64,000 nucleotides of DNA from Trichocoleus sp. FACHB-40 (GTDB lineage Bacteria > Cyanobacteriota > Cyanobacteriia > Cyanobacteriales > FACHB-T130), in the NCBI RefSeq assembly GCF_014695915.1, contig NZ_JACJPF010000037.1, forward strand, positions 1 through 64,000, written 5' to 3'. Numbering within the stretch: the stretch's first letter is position 1; every line of letters starts with the position of its first letter. Positions 8,998 through 18,221 of the stretch are shown piece after piece. The position numbers and the translations under genes were made by a program. The notes under the pieces are model-generated. The model saw nothing but the letters and a program-made list of their open reading frames with translations, was not told the DNA's origin and did not search any database.

Positions 8998-9492
8998 ATG
9001 TATAGCATAGATGAGAGTGTAGCCGTAGCCCAACAAGCCACGACGGATATTGAAGCTTGGTTGCGGCGCAATTCCGAAACCGTCAGCGTTCGGAATGTCG
9101 AGTTGGAGCCAGCTTACCAACAAATCGACGTTGACCTGATTTGGACAACGCACAATGGCTCCCACCAGGTGGAGATTAAGGGCGATCGCTGGCACAAGAC
9201 TGGCAATTTTTTCTTTGAAACGTACAGCAACTTTGAGAAAGGCACCCCTGGTTGCTTCCTCTACACCCAAGCCGATTGGTTGTTTTATTACTTTGTCACA
9301 CCCCGCACCTTATATATGTTACCGATGCCAGCAACGCGGGACTGGTTTGTTGCTAACATCGATCGCTTTCGGGAACGCTCGACAACGACATCGGTAGGTA
9401 GTAGCTACTACACAACCATTGGGCGATTGGTGCCAATTGCAGTTGTTATGGAGGAAGTTCTAGGAGTAAAAAAAGAACAACTGCGATCGTAG
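8998..9492 (+). CDS. Hypothetical protein with possible PD-(D/E)XK nuclease core
   Basis: 164 aa from ATG 8998; a longer in-frame extension to 8851 crosses the inverted repeat and looks non-coding. The core QIDVDLIWTTHNGSHQVEIKGD has the D...(x)EIK pattern of PD-(D/E)XK nucleases, followed by FFFETYSNFEKGTPGCF, recalling endonuclease-like folds that place a Phe/Glu-rich strand after the catalytic Lys. The rest is aromatic-rich (ADWLFYYFV, then RTLYMLPM). No partner domain is fused. It sits among defence genes, which supports a nuclease role, but the family is not identified and activity is inferred. Confidence 0.62.
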   Translation: MYSIDESVAVAQQATTDIEAWLRRNSETVSVRNVELEPAYQQIDVDLIWTTHNGSHQVEIKGDRWHKTGNFFFETYSNFEKGTPGCFLYTQADWLFYYFVTPRTLYMLPMPATRDWFVANIDRFRERSTTTSVGSSYYTTIGRLVPIAVVMEEVLGVKKEQLRS

Positions 9493-9664
9493 GTAAAGCC
9501 GGAGAGGGGAAGGAGTGCGCTCGCTGTTGTGCCTTTCGTCCCCCACGTTGAGCCACTCTCTGACACAGTATCCCACTCTTGGTTTAGTTCCCTTAAAATA
9601 ATACAAAATACTACAACCATCGCCTAGCTTGGTTTTGGCAAGTCATAGAACCCAACTACAGGTC

Positions 9665-11605
9665 ATGTATCTTTCAAAGTTTCAACTTTTCAACTACAAA
9701 TCCTTTCGAGACTCTGGACTGCTAGAATTCAAACCTGGAATCAACATTATTGTTGGGCAAAACAACTCCGGTAAAACAGCACTTCTTAAAGCCCTTACCC
9801 TGAATCTTTCTCATGAGCCGCACCCGCACCGGAGTATCAAAACATTACCGACTCCCTCCTTAAGACTAGAAAGTGAATCTAGCGTGGAATTTTCAGTTAC
9901 TTTTAAAAAAGCTGAAATCAGCGCCATAATAGACCAGTTACTTCCTCATGATTTGGGAATTTTACCACCAGACGGCAATCCCCCTACCCTAAACCAAGCA
10001 GTTAATCTATTTCAGGAATGGATAGATAATCCAGCCGATGTAGAACTAACTATTTCTAGCAGCAGGGACATCCAGATTACTGGCCTAGACCCTCGCGTGT
10101 GTTTATACAAGCAAGTAGAAGAAAATAGACCTTCTATAAGGCTTAGAAACTCATCCAAAATTCTCTCTCTTGGACAGGGAAAGGACGGGCGGTTTAATTT
10201 AGATGGAAATATAGTTTTTGACAATGATGCAGAACCTTTTCTCGTTACTCTCTGCCAAGAATTCAGGCAGAGAATATACCGATTCTATGCCGAACGCTTA
10301 AATGTTGGGAGTTGCCCTCATGGAAGCAGTTCTACACTTAAGCCAAATGCCTCAAATCTCGCTGAAGTTCTCAGCCTATTGCAATTGCCCGGAAAAAAAA
10401 GTGTGTATGAACGTTTCAACCAGTACGTCTCCATCATTTTTCCAGAGATAAAATTGATTTCTGTTCGACCACAGCCTAAGCAGAAGGATGAAATTCCCCT
10501 GCGGGATTCTTCTCGTCTTGAAATCCTAGTTTGGTCGAAAGAAGCTGTTGAAAATGACCGGGACGACTTAGCATTTCCACTCTCAGCGTCCGGAACTGGA
10601 ATTGGTCAAGTTTTGGCGATTCTCTATGTCGTAATTACCGCTCCAGAGCCGCGAATAATTATTATCGATGAACCCCAGTCATTTTTGCATCCAGGAGCCG
10701 CTAAAAAACTGGTAGAGATTCTCAAAGAATTTCCCCAACACCAATATTTTATTGCTACTCATTCACCTCAGATTATTTCTGCTGCCAATCCCTCTACTAT
10801 CGTGCAGCTCCGTTATGAGGATAGTGAAACAAAAGCCTCGGTGATGGGCTCAAAAGAGACAAGACAACTGCGCTCCCTCTTAGCTGAAATTGGAGTCAGC
10901 TTGTCTGACGTTTTTGGTGCCGATAACATTCTTTGGGTGGAAGGGCAAACTGAAGAGCGATGCTTTCCACTGATACTAGAGAGGGTAGCGCAGCAGCCTT
11001 TAAGAGGCACCCAAATCATTGGTGTAAAAAACACTAGCGATTTAGTGGGTAAAAAGGTTCAACTTGCTAACGTTATGTTTGAGCTATACGACCGCCTCAG
11101 TAGCGGAAAAACCTTGTTTCCACCTGCTATTGGATTTGTCTTTGACAGAGAGGGGCTGTTAGAACGAGAGATCGATGATATCAAGAGAAGAAGCTCTCAT
11201 CCAATTGAATTCATAAATCGGCGGATGTATGAAAATTATTTGCTTCATCCAGAGGCTATAGCTTACATCCTCAACGAGGAGGATAAAGAGGAACAGAAAG
11301 AACCTATCACCAGCCTTAAAGTTCAGGAATGGCTCGAAGAAAATAAGCACAAGAAACATTATTTCCCGAACGGCACTCCTCAGGAGAAACTCTCAGATTC
11401 AAAATGGGTTGATGAAAATATTGATGCCGCGAAGCTTCTTGATGACTTGTTTGCAAACTTTTCTGAGACGCGGGTAAAATTTCGGAAACCAAGACACCCA
11501 ACTATGATTACAGAATGGGTGGTTGATAAAGACCCTAACCACTTTTCTGAACTAGCCGAGTTTTTGCGGGGTGTTCTCGATGGTAAGCAGAAACTAACAC
11601 CCTGA
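9665..11605 (+). CDS. OLD-family ATP-dependent endonuclease (AAA ATPase + TOPRIM)
   Basis: 646 aa from ATG 9665; a TTG 36 bp upstream gives a 12-residue extension of unlikely origin. The N-terminal ABC/SMC-like ATPase shows the FQLFNYKSFRD start, Walker A VGQNNSGKTAL, the signature region LSASGTGIGQ, Walker B RIIIIDEPQSFLHP, and the IATHSPQII switch. The C-terminal TOPRIM domain shows the metal-binding Glu in LWVEGQTEERCF (residue ~425) and the GFVFDREG acidic pair (~495). OLD proteins are ATP-regulated nucleases with roles in phage defence. No UvrD-like gajB partner is adjacent, so this resembles a stand-alone class 1-type OLD protein. It converges with the recombinase 30 bp downstream. Confidence 0.85.
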   Translation: MYLSKFQLFNYKSFRDSGLLEFKPGINIIVGQNNSGKTALLKALTLNLSHEPHPHRSIKTLPTPSLRLESESSVEFSVTFKKAEISAIIDQLLPHDLGILPPDGNPPTLNQAVNLFQEWIDNPADVELTISSSRDIQITGLDPRVCLYKQVEENRPSIRLRNSSKILSLGQGKDGRFNLDGNIVFDNDAEPFLVTLCQEFRQRIYRFYAERLNVGSCPHGSSSTLKPNASNLAEVLSLLQLPGKKSVYERFNQYVSIIFPEIKLISVRPQPKQKDEIPLRDSSRLEILVWSKEAVENDRDDLAFPLSASGTGIGQVLAILYVVITAPEPRIIIIDEPQSFLHPGAAKKLVEILKEFPQHQYFIATHSPQIISAANPSTIVQLRYEDSETKASVMGSKETRQLRSLLAEIGVSLSDVFGADNILWVEGQTEERCFPLILERVAQQPLRGTQIIGVKNTSDLVGKKVQLANVMFELYDRLSSGKTLFPPAIGFVFDREGLLEREIDDIKRRSSHPIEFINRRMYENYLLHPEAIAYILNEEDKEEQKEPITSLKVQEWLEENKHKKHYFPNGTPQEKLSDSKWVDENIDAAKLLDDLFANFSETRVKFRKPRHPTMITEWVVDKDPNHFSELAEFLRGVLDGKQKLTP

Positions 11606-11635
11606 AGGTCAAGTCAATCTCGTCATGCTACTACG

Positions 11636-12604
11636 CTATTGAGTAGTTCGACCTTTGCTAGGAATTGATAACTTCTCCACAGCTTTTCGTTTAGTTTCCT
11701 CTCCCCGACGGTCATATTTAGCCACCACTTCAGGCGAAGAGTGTCCCGCCAAAGCAGCCACCGTCACAATATCAACCCCCGCATCCAATAAATCTGAGCA
11801 AAACGTCCGCCGAAAATCGTGAGGAGAAAACAGATCGACCTCAGCTTCCAGTGCCCGTTTGCGAAGAATCATCAGCACCGCTTGGGGCGTTAGAGGTCTG
11901 ATATGGATGCGACCCTGTTTCCAAGTAGGACACAGCAACGCACCTGGAGATCGTCCCCTCACCTTCAACCAATCTTCCACCAGTACAATGGCATCGCTTG
12001 GAAGGTACACCGTGCGGTTTTTCCCGCCTTTACCGCCCCGTACTTTCAGTTCTCCCGTACTCGCCTTAAAATCTTTCAACTCTAATTTCACCACCTCAGC
12101 CCGACGCAATCCCACCCGAAGAATCGCGATCAAAGCCGCATCTCTAACACCCGCAGGCGTCGAGTCATTGTGGCACGCCTCAAATAACGCCGCAATTTCA
12201 TCCTCGCTTAAGGCACGGCCCCTGAGTTCCGGATTGCTCCGAATCTGAGGTAAATCAATTGCCTTGGCATAAGCAGTCGCATCCATCAAATCCAGTCGCA
12301 GCGCTTCTTTGAGTACCCGCCTTAAGGCGCACATCATTTTTATAGCCGTCGCCGGCTTTCGCGAGGCCAGTAACGCTCCCTGCACCGCTGCCGTGTGCTG
12401 ATACCGCAACGCCGCCCAATTGAGCGTCATCGCGTCACACTGACCCTGAGTGAGCAGAGACGCGATCGCATCCAAAGACTGGCGCATCGTCGGTCGAGAG
12501 CCGGGTGCCAAAAGAGAAAGGTACACCGCGGCTGGATGAGAAGTGAGTGGCAGTGGCTCAGTCAGTACCAGCTCGGAGGCCACCTCTGGCTTGAGACGAG
12601 GCAT
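11636..12604 (-). CDS. Tyrosine recombinase / phage-type integrase
   Basis: 322 aa with both expected domains: an N-terminal SAM-like core-binding domain (~25-125) and a catalytic domain. Catalytic residues are visible: Arg in RVGLRRAEVVKLELKDF, a Lys in the KVRGGKGGKNRTVYLP beta-hairpin, HDFRRT (H-x-x-R, ~265), GHSS (~288) and the nucleophile in VAKYDRRG (~296). It would catalyse site-specific strand exchange, perhaps mobilising the preceding defence island or resolving plasmid multimers. The frame is intact. No attachment site could be recognised at its ends. Confidence 0.9.
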   Translation of the reverse strand: MPRLKPEVASELVLTEPLPLTSHPAAVYLSLLAPGSRPTMRQSLDAIASLLTQGQCDAMTLNWAALRYQHTAAVQGALLASRKPATAIKMMCALRRVLKEALRLDLMDATAYAKAIDLPQIRSNPELRGRALSEDEIAALFEACHNDSTPAGVRDAALIAILRVGLRRAEVVKLELKDFKASTGELKVRGGKGGKNRTVYLPSDAIVLVEDWLKVRGRSPGALLCPTWKQGRIHIRPLTPQAVLMILRKRALEAEVDLFSPHDFRRTFCSDLLDAGVDIVTVAALAGHSSPEVVAKYDRRGEETKRKAVEKLSIPSKGRTTQ

Positions 12605-13050
12605 AGATTTATCAGAAGTTTTGTTCTCGATATTACTCCCAATTGTCCGTCATGCGGTGCATTCGCAGCTGTCGGTTTGTCCGCGAACCCATAATTCCGT
12701 TGAAACGAAAAGCGCCAGAAGTCTATAAAAAATTCTAGTGTGCGTGTTTTCTACAAACCCGCAGCACACTCGATGATTGGGTGAATTGGCTCCTCTCCTG
12801 AGGGCTTGCGTAGTGCGATCGCAGCGGCAGGGAAACAGCTTTGCAGACATACCCTAGCTTGAAGTCCGATCCAATATGTAGAGGCTCCTACTACGAGCAA
12901 GCAACGCTGCCTATATCAATTCAACTTTGCAAAGGTTCTACGAGCAAGCAGCCCTGCAAAGCTTGTCGCTTACAGTGAAGCCTTTGTAGTCGAGAACGAG
13001 ACTGGCATCCGGGCGTGCGTTCCTTTGAACTTCCATAAAAGGAAGTCGCT
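12605..13050. other. Intergenic region before the RiPP export operon
   Basis: No gene is supported. Two imperfect direct repeats, CTACGAGCAAGCAACGCTGC (from 12891) and CTACGAGCAAGCAGCCCTGC (from 12938), lie 47 bp apart, each beginning CTACGAGCAAGCA. They may be operator sites for the downstream HTH gene or traces of recombination. One HIP1 octamer lies near 12817. Confidence 0.4.
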
Positions 13051-13737
13051 GTGCCATTAACTTCCGTACACCCGCATATTGAGATCCTTTTGTCCCCAAA
13101 AACAATTTCAGATTCCCATCAATTCACGGATATGCCACACGAACGCTCGAAATCCGACACGGACAGAAGCGACCAAACTCTTCAGGGTCACTGCTTGACA
13201 CCATTTCAGCGCAAACTACTGCAAAAAAGTCTACAAGACGATTTACCGGAACAGTACCGTCAGCGCCTCCAAATCATGCTGCTAGCAGATGAGGGAAAAA
13301 CTCAGACCCAAATTTGTCAAGCCTTAGGGTGTTCTCAAGGGACGGCACGGCATTGGATTTTCATGGCACAGGCAGGCTTGGCTCATAACTGGAACGATAA
13401 CCCAATTGGCCGACCTAAAACCGTTAATGATGAACACCTAGAGCGGTTGAAAGAATTGGTGAGCCAGAGTCCGAAGGAGTTTGGCTACTCATTTCGGCGC
13501 TGGACAGCGAAATGGCTGAGCAAGCATCTAGCGAAAGAGTTTGGCATTGAAGTTAGTGATCGCCACATCAACCGACTTCTCAAAGACATAGGACTAACCA
13601 CCCGACCTAAACCCGCTATAGATGAGGAAACAGCCCCTCAAACCGACATCGGCACCCGCCTTGTAATTCGCGATCTGACATCCGGCTCAGTGCCAGAGTC
13701 CCCTGCTTCTCTGTGGTCATTAAATTCTATCCGTTGA
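13051..13737 (+). CDS. Helix-turn-helix protein heading the export operon
   Basis: 228 aa from a GTG preceded by GGAAG; ATG 13132 is the alternative (201 aa). The centre has an IS630/Mor-like HTH: LADEGKTQTQICQALGCSQG and TARHWIFMAQ. A second homeodomain-like module follows (RRWTAKWLSKHLAKEFGIEV and SDRHINRLLKDIGL). These are the two DNA-binding modules of IS630-type transposases, but the DDE catalytic domain is absent, so the protein is probably a domesticated transposase fragment. It ends 10 bp before the exporter gene, so it is probably co-transcribed and may regulate the locus. I recall similar HTH genes next to HetC-like exporters in cyanobacteria. Confidence 0.65.
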   Translation: MPLTSVHPHIEILLSPKTISDSHQFTDMPHERSKSDTDRSDQTLQGHCLTPFQRKLLQKSLQDDLPEQYRQRLQIMLLADEGKTQTQICQALGCSQGTARHWIFMAQAGLAHNWNDNPIGRPKTVNDEHLERLKELVSQSPKEFGYSFRRWTAKWLSKHLAKEFGIEVSDRHINRLLKDIGLTTRPKPAIDEETAPQTDIGTRLVIRDLTSGSVPESPASLWSLNSIR

Positions 13738-13747
13738 GATTGCAGCT

Positions 13748-16498
13748 ATGGTTCAAAATCCATCCGCACCTTTTGTTTCTAGCAGCCTGCTCTTCAAAAT
13801 ACTAGGACAGGCTATTACAGAGCAGGAACTCTCACACGTAAGCCAACACATTCAAGTCATAGAGCCATCGCCACGCAAACTCTTTTGGCAAGCCACCAAT
13901 GCCCAAGTCGGTGTCTACATCATCACTGCTGGTAAGGTGAGGCTAACTGATAGCAACAATAACTTGTTGGCTTCGCTCTCAGTAGGGGAGTCTTTCGGTG
14001 AACTGACTCTGTTTCCAGAAGAGTCCTTTGAGCCTTACTCGGTGAGAGCTACCCAAAATGCGCCGACTATCTGCTACCTTCCGGGCAAGTGTCTTTCTGA
14101 CCTTATTCGCAAATATCCCGCTATCAGAGAGCATCTTCATCGTCAGGCAGTTCTGCAAGATTCGCGGCTTCGAGCGTCTGATACCCCTAAAGATGCTGAT
14201 GTCCCACCAGTGGCAGCTGTTACCAGTTTCGCTGAACCAGTTGGGTTTTCCATACCAGCCCAACCGCCAAAAAACCAGAGAAAGATTAGTAAAGCCTACT
14301 TCCCCAGCCCCACTTTGCAAGTTGGTCATCTGTGGCAGCGACTCATCCGGAGCTACCCGTTCTTTCAACAACAGAGTGCTTCCGACTGCGGTGCTGCTTG
14401 CTTGGTGATGGTAGCTCGTTACTGGGGCAAGCGTTTTAGTGTCAATCGTCTGCGGGATTTGGCTAATGTTGACCGCAATGGGGCATCACTGCGAGGATTA
14501 TCAGCAGCGGCAGAAAGCATCGGCTTTTCGACCAAACCTGTGAAAGCTAGCCTCGACCAGCTGGCTAAACAAAGCCTGCCTGCGATCGCTCATTGGGAAG
14601 GGCAGCACTACGTCGTTGTCTATGAAATAACCAGCAAGCACGTTATCGTAGCCGATCCAGCCATCGGTCAACGCACCTTCAGCCACAAGGAATTTAAAGC
14701 GGGTTGGACTGGCTATACGTTGTTATTGCAGCCTACAGCGTTAATTAGAGATGCTAAGGATGCCAATACCCCATTCTGGCAGTTTTTTGAGTTAGTCAAA
14801 CCTCACTGGCTGGTACTGCTAGAGGTATTCATTGCTTCCGTCTTCATTCAGCTATTTGGACTGATTACGCCTCTGTTTACCCAGTTGATTTTGGATCGAG
14901 TGGTCGTGCATCGATCTGAGTTGACTTTGACAACAGTAGGATTAGGTTTGCTCATCTTTAGCCTGTTCCGAGTCGCCATGACTGGACTGCGGCAATATTT
15001 GCTAGACCAAACAGCGAATAGAGTTGATTTGGCGCTGATTGTTGGTTTTATTAGACATACCTTCCGGTTGCCACTAAGCTATTTCGAGTCGCGCTATGTA
15101 GGCGACATCATCTCCCGCGTACAGGAAAATCATAAGATTCAGCGCTTTCTCACTGGTGAAGCACTGTCAATCTTGCTCGATTTACTGACAGTTTTTATCT
15201 ACGTGGGATTGATGTTTTGGTATAGCTGGAAGATGGCGCTTGGCGCATTGGTTATTGTCCCACCGTTTGTTTTCCTGGCGCTAATTGCAACACCTTTCTT
15301 GCAAAAAACTTCCAGAGAAATCTTTAATGCCTTAGCTGCCGAAAGTAGTTATCTAATCGAATCCCTCACTGGTGTCCGGACGGTCAAATCCTTAGCGGTT
15401 GAGCAAACTGTTCGCTGGCATTGGGAAGAACTCCTCAATAAATCGGTTAAAAGCAATTTTGCAGGACAGGTCATAGGCAACAGGCTGCATGTTTTCAGTT
15501 CTACTATCGAAGCGTTGGTAACAACAGGATTACTGTGGTTTGGAGCATTGCAGGTAATTCAAGGTCAACTCACCCCTGGTCAATTAGTTGCTTTCAATAT
15601 GCTTTTAGGCAACGTTATTAATCCATTCCAGCGGCTGACGGTGTTGTGGAATGAGGTGCAGGAAGTGGTGATTGCGATTGAGCGCATCCATGATGTGATT
15701 GAAGCGGAACCAGAAGAAGATTTACAACATCAATCTCGTCAATCTTTACCCCAACTTCGCGGTAACATTCGCTTTGATAAGGTCACTTTCCGCTATCACC
15801 CAGAAAGCGATGTCAACGTTTTGGAAAATCTCAGTTTTGAGGTGAAACCCGGTCAAACTGTAGCGCTGGTGGGACGCAGTGGTTCTGGAAAAACTACGAT
15901 TTCCAAATTGGTTTTAGGGCTTTATCCCGCCACAGACGGGAAGGTGTTGATTGATGGTCAAGATATAACCAGCCTATCACTGCGATCGCTCCGTTCTCAG
16001 ATTGGTGTAGTTGACCAGGATACGTTTTTGTTTGGTGGCACAATTCGGGAAAACATTAGCATTAGTTATCCATCAGTCACCCTAGGAGAAATTATGGAAG
16101 CTGCTCGTCAAGCTGGGGCAGATCAGTTTATTAAGAAACTGCCAATGGGGTACGAGACGCAAATTGGCGAGGGCGGAGGAATGTTATCTGGTGGACAACG
16201 ACAACGGATCGCCATCGCTCGTGCCTTATTAGGAAATCCCCAACTGTTGATTTTCGATGAAGCAACCAGTCATCTCGATGCTGAATCTGAGCGAATTATT
16301 CAGGACAACCTCAGCGCCATTCGCAAAAATCGAACCACAATAATCATCGCTCATCGTCTCTCCACTGTGCGTAATGCAGATTTAATTCTGGCGTTAGACC
16401 GAGGCGTTTTAGTCGAAAGCGGAACCCACGACGAGTTGATGGCGAAGGAGGGTTATTACTTTTTCCTCAACCAGCAACAACGCGATGTAACGGGCTGA
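13748..16498 (+). CDS. Peptidase-containing ABC exporter (cNMP-binding + C39 + ABC)
   Basis: 916 aa; cleaves double-glycine leaders and pumps the peptide out with ATP. Order: cyclic-nucleotide-binding-like domain (~20-140; KVRLTDSNNNLLASLSVGE and FGELTLFPEE), a linker, C39 peptidase with catalytic Cys214 (QQSASDCGAACL), His287 (EGQHYVV) and Asp303 (VADPA), a five- or six-helix ABC membrane domain (~355-640) and the nucleotide-binding domain: Walker A GRSGSGKTT (~710), signature LSGGQRQRIAIARA, Walker B LLIFDEATSHLD and H-loop IIAHRLS. The cNMP domain is the HetC-like cyanobacterial arrangement. It is the obvious exporter for the three GG-leader peptides 3 kb away. Confidence 0.93.
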   Translation: MVQNPSAPFVSSSLLFKILGQAITEQELSHVSQHIQVIEPSPRKLFWQATNAQVGVYIITAGKVRLTDSNNNLLASLSVGESFGELTLFPEESFEPYSVRATQNAPTICYLPGKCLSDLIRKYPAIREHLHRQAVLQDSRLRASDTPKDADVPPVAAVTSFAEPVGFSIPAQPPKNQRKISKAYFPSPTLQVGHLWQRLIRSYPFFQQQSASDCGAACLVMVARYWGKRFSVNRLRDLANVDRNGASLRGLSAAAESIGFSTKPVKASLDQLAKQSLPAIAHWEGQHYVVVYEITSKHVIVADPAIGQRTFSHKEFKAGWTGYTLLLQPTALIRDAKDANTPFWQFFELVKPHWLVLLEVFIASVFIQLFGLITPLFTQLILDRVVVHRSELTLTTVGLGLLIFSLFRVAMTGLRQYLLDQTANRVDLALIVGFIRHTFRLPLSYFESRYVGDIISRVQENHKIQRFLTGEALSILLDLLTVFIYVGLMFWYSWKMALGALVIVPPFVFLALIATPFLQKTSREIFNALAAESSYLIESLTGVRTVKSLAVEQTVRWHWEELLNKSVKSNFAGQVIGNRLHVFSSTIEALVTTGLLWFGALQVIQGQLTPGQLVAFNMLLGNVINPFQRLTVLWNEVQEVVIAIERIHDVIEAEPEEDLQHQSRQSLPQLRGNIRFDKVTFRYHPESDVNVLENLSFEVKPGQTVALVGRSGSGKTTISKLVLGLYPATDGKVLIDGQDITSLSLRSLRSQIGVVDQDTFLFGGTIRENISISYPSVTLGEIMEAARQAGADQFIKKLPMGYETQIGEGGGMLSGGQRQRIAIARALLGNPQLLIFDEATSHLDAESERIIQDNLSAIRKNRTTIIIAHRLSTVRNADLILALDRGVLVESGTHDELMAKEGYYFFLNQQQRDVTG

Positions 16499-16601
16499 AT
16501 AACCCGACGACACAAAGAAGCACGGCACCGCTCTGGATACGCAAAACGCGAATTCGTCTGCACGGACTGCTGCTGAAATCTAACATTAGTTACTGAAAAA
16601 T

Positions 16602-18167
16602 ATGCCTCACACATCCAATTCACACGTTCCACCCCAACTGAACTTAGAAGAGGGTCAGAACGAAGGTTTGCCCACACAGTTGCTGGACTCTACTAATTTA
16701 AGCAATGGGAAATCAACCCATAGCGATGACTGGTCTTACGCTACTGAGGAATTACTTGATACCTTGCCCCAGACTTGGACGCGGGGGTTGCTGTATTTTT
16801 TGGTGGTGTTTGTAGCTATCCTTTTACCTTGGGCAATGTCGTACAAAGTCGATGAGACTGGTACTGCCAGAGGGCGACTTGAGCTGAAGGGAGATACTGT
16901 TAAGCGAGAAGCAGACATTCAAGAAAGCATTGCAGTTGTTAAGGTTCACGCCAAGGAAGGCGACGAAGTAAAGACTGGTCAGATTTTAGTAGAGCTTGAT
17001 TCTAAATCTGTTCGCGATGAGATTCAGCAGAACCAGATTAAACTGGAAGGTCAACAAAATCGGCTTAACCAGCTGGAACTGCTAAAAAACCAATTAGCGA
17101 TCGCGCTTGCTACCCAACGGCAACAGAACAAAGCTCAAGAATTGGAAAAAATTGCACAAGTGGATCAGGCGCGGCAAAATTTTGATGCTCTTAAGGCTGC
17201 CTCCAACTTACAAAAAGAGGAAAAATTTGCACAAGTGGGGCAAGCGCGGCAGGCTGTTAGCTATAGCACAACTGCCTATAACTTAGCAGATATTCGTTAT
17301 ACCGATGCTCGGGTTGAAGTCCAACGCTACCGCAAACTTTATCAACAAGGTGCGGTTGCAGAAATCAAAGTCAAAGAAATGGAAGGGTTGGCAAAAGAAA
17401 AGCTACAGTTGCGCTCTCAAGCTCAATCTGATATCAAGCAAGCCAAGCTCCGTCTAGAAGAGCAGCAAGGTAACTATCAGAGAACTATTCGTCAAGTTCA
17501 GGCGGATATTGAGCAAGCCAAGCTCCGCCTAGAAGAGCAGCAACGCGGCTATCAAAGCCTTATTGAGGCAGGTAAATTAGCCGTGTCTAAAAGTGAACAA
17601 CAACTGAACGAGTTGGAAACACAAATCGCTACACTGCAATCGGAAATTACCCAAATGAAAACGCAGGCTAATTCTCTTAAGGAGCAGTTAGAAAAATATG
17701 CAATTCGTGCGCCATTTGATGGCACGATTTTTCAGCTTCCTATCACGCGGGAAGGTGCTGTGGTACAACCCAAACAGCTGATTGCTGAGATTGCACCAAA
17801 GGGAACTCGTCTCGTATTCAAGGGACAGATTCCTACGTCGGAAAGCGAGTCGTTACGGTCAGGGAAACTACAGAAAGATGTGAATCTCAAATTTGATGAG
17901 TACCCCTTCCAAGATTACGAAGTTGTGAAAGGGAAACTGAGTCGGATATCACCAGACTCCAAGATTACCCAAACAACTCAGGGCAATATAACTACTTATG
18001 ACTTGGAAATCGAACTGGCTCAACATTGTATTCAGCCAGAAAGTAAGTGTATTCCCTTCAAGTCAGGTCAGCCAGCAACGGCTGAGGTAATTATCCGTCA
18101 GCGTCGCATTATTGATTTCATTCTTGATCCCTTTAAAAAGTTACAAAAAGGCGATTTAAAGCTGTAA
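16602..18167 (+). CDS. HlyD-family membrane fusion protein
   Basis: 521 aa, the periplasmic adaptor of the exporter. One membrane helix near residues 63-85 (LYFLVVFVAILLPWAM) follows a polar cytosolic N-terminus. The lipoyl/barrel-sandwich half-motif IAVVKVHAKEGDEVKTGQILVELD precedes a long coiled coil (~135-360) containing an internal repeat: the block QAKLRLEEQQ occurs twice, about 26 residues apart. The second half-motif, AIRAPFDGTIFQL, and a beta-barrel domain follow. It probably links the ABC exporter to a TolC-type outer-membrane channel, which is not encoded here. It lies 104 bp behind the exporter gene. Confidence 0.93.
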   Translation: MPHTSNSHVPPQLNLEEGQNEGLPTQLLDSTNLSNGKSTHSDDWSYATEELLDTLPQTWTRGLLYFLVVFVAILLPWAMSYKVDETGTARGRLELKGDTVKREADIQESIAVVKVHAKEGDEVKTGQILVELDSKSVRDEIQQNQIKLEGQQNRLNQLELLKNQLAIALATQRQQNKAQELEKIAQVDQARQNFDALKAASNLQKEEKFAQVGQARQAVSYSTTAYNLADIRYTDARVEVQRYRKLYQQGAVAEIKVKEMEGLAKEKLQLRSQAQSDIKQAKLRLEEQQGNYQRTIRQVQADIEQAKLRLEEQQRGYQSLIEAGKLAVSKSEQQLNELETQIATLQSEITQMKTQANSLKEQLEKYAIRAPFDGTIFQLPITREGAVVQPKQLIAEIAPKGTRLVFKGQIPTSESESLRSGKLQKDVNLKFDEYPFQDYEVVKGKLSRISPDSKITQTTQGNITTYDLEIELAQHCIQPESKCIPFKSGQPATAEVIIRQRRIIDFILDPFKKLQKGDLKL

Positions 18168-18221
18168 TTATGCGGTGCATCTACAAATAATTGAATCAAT
18201 TTTACATTTCAGGAGAATGTC

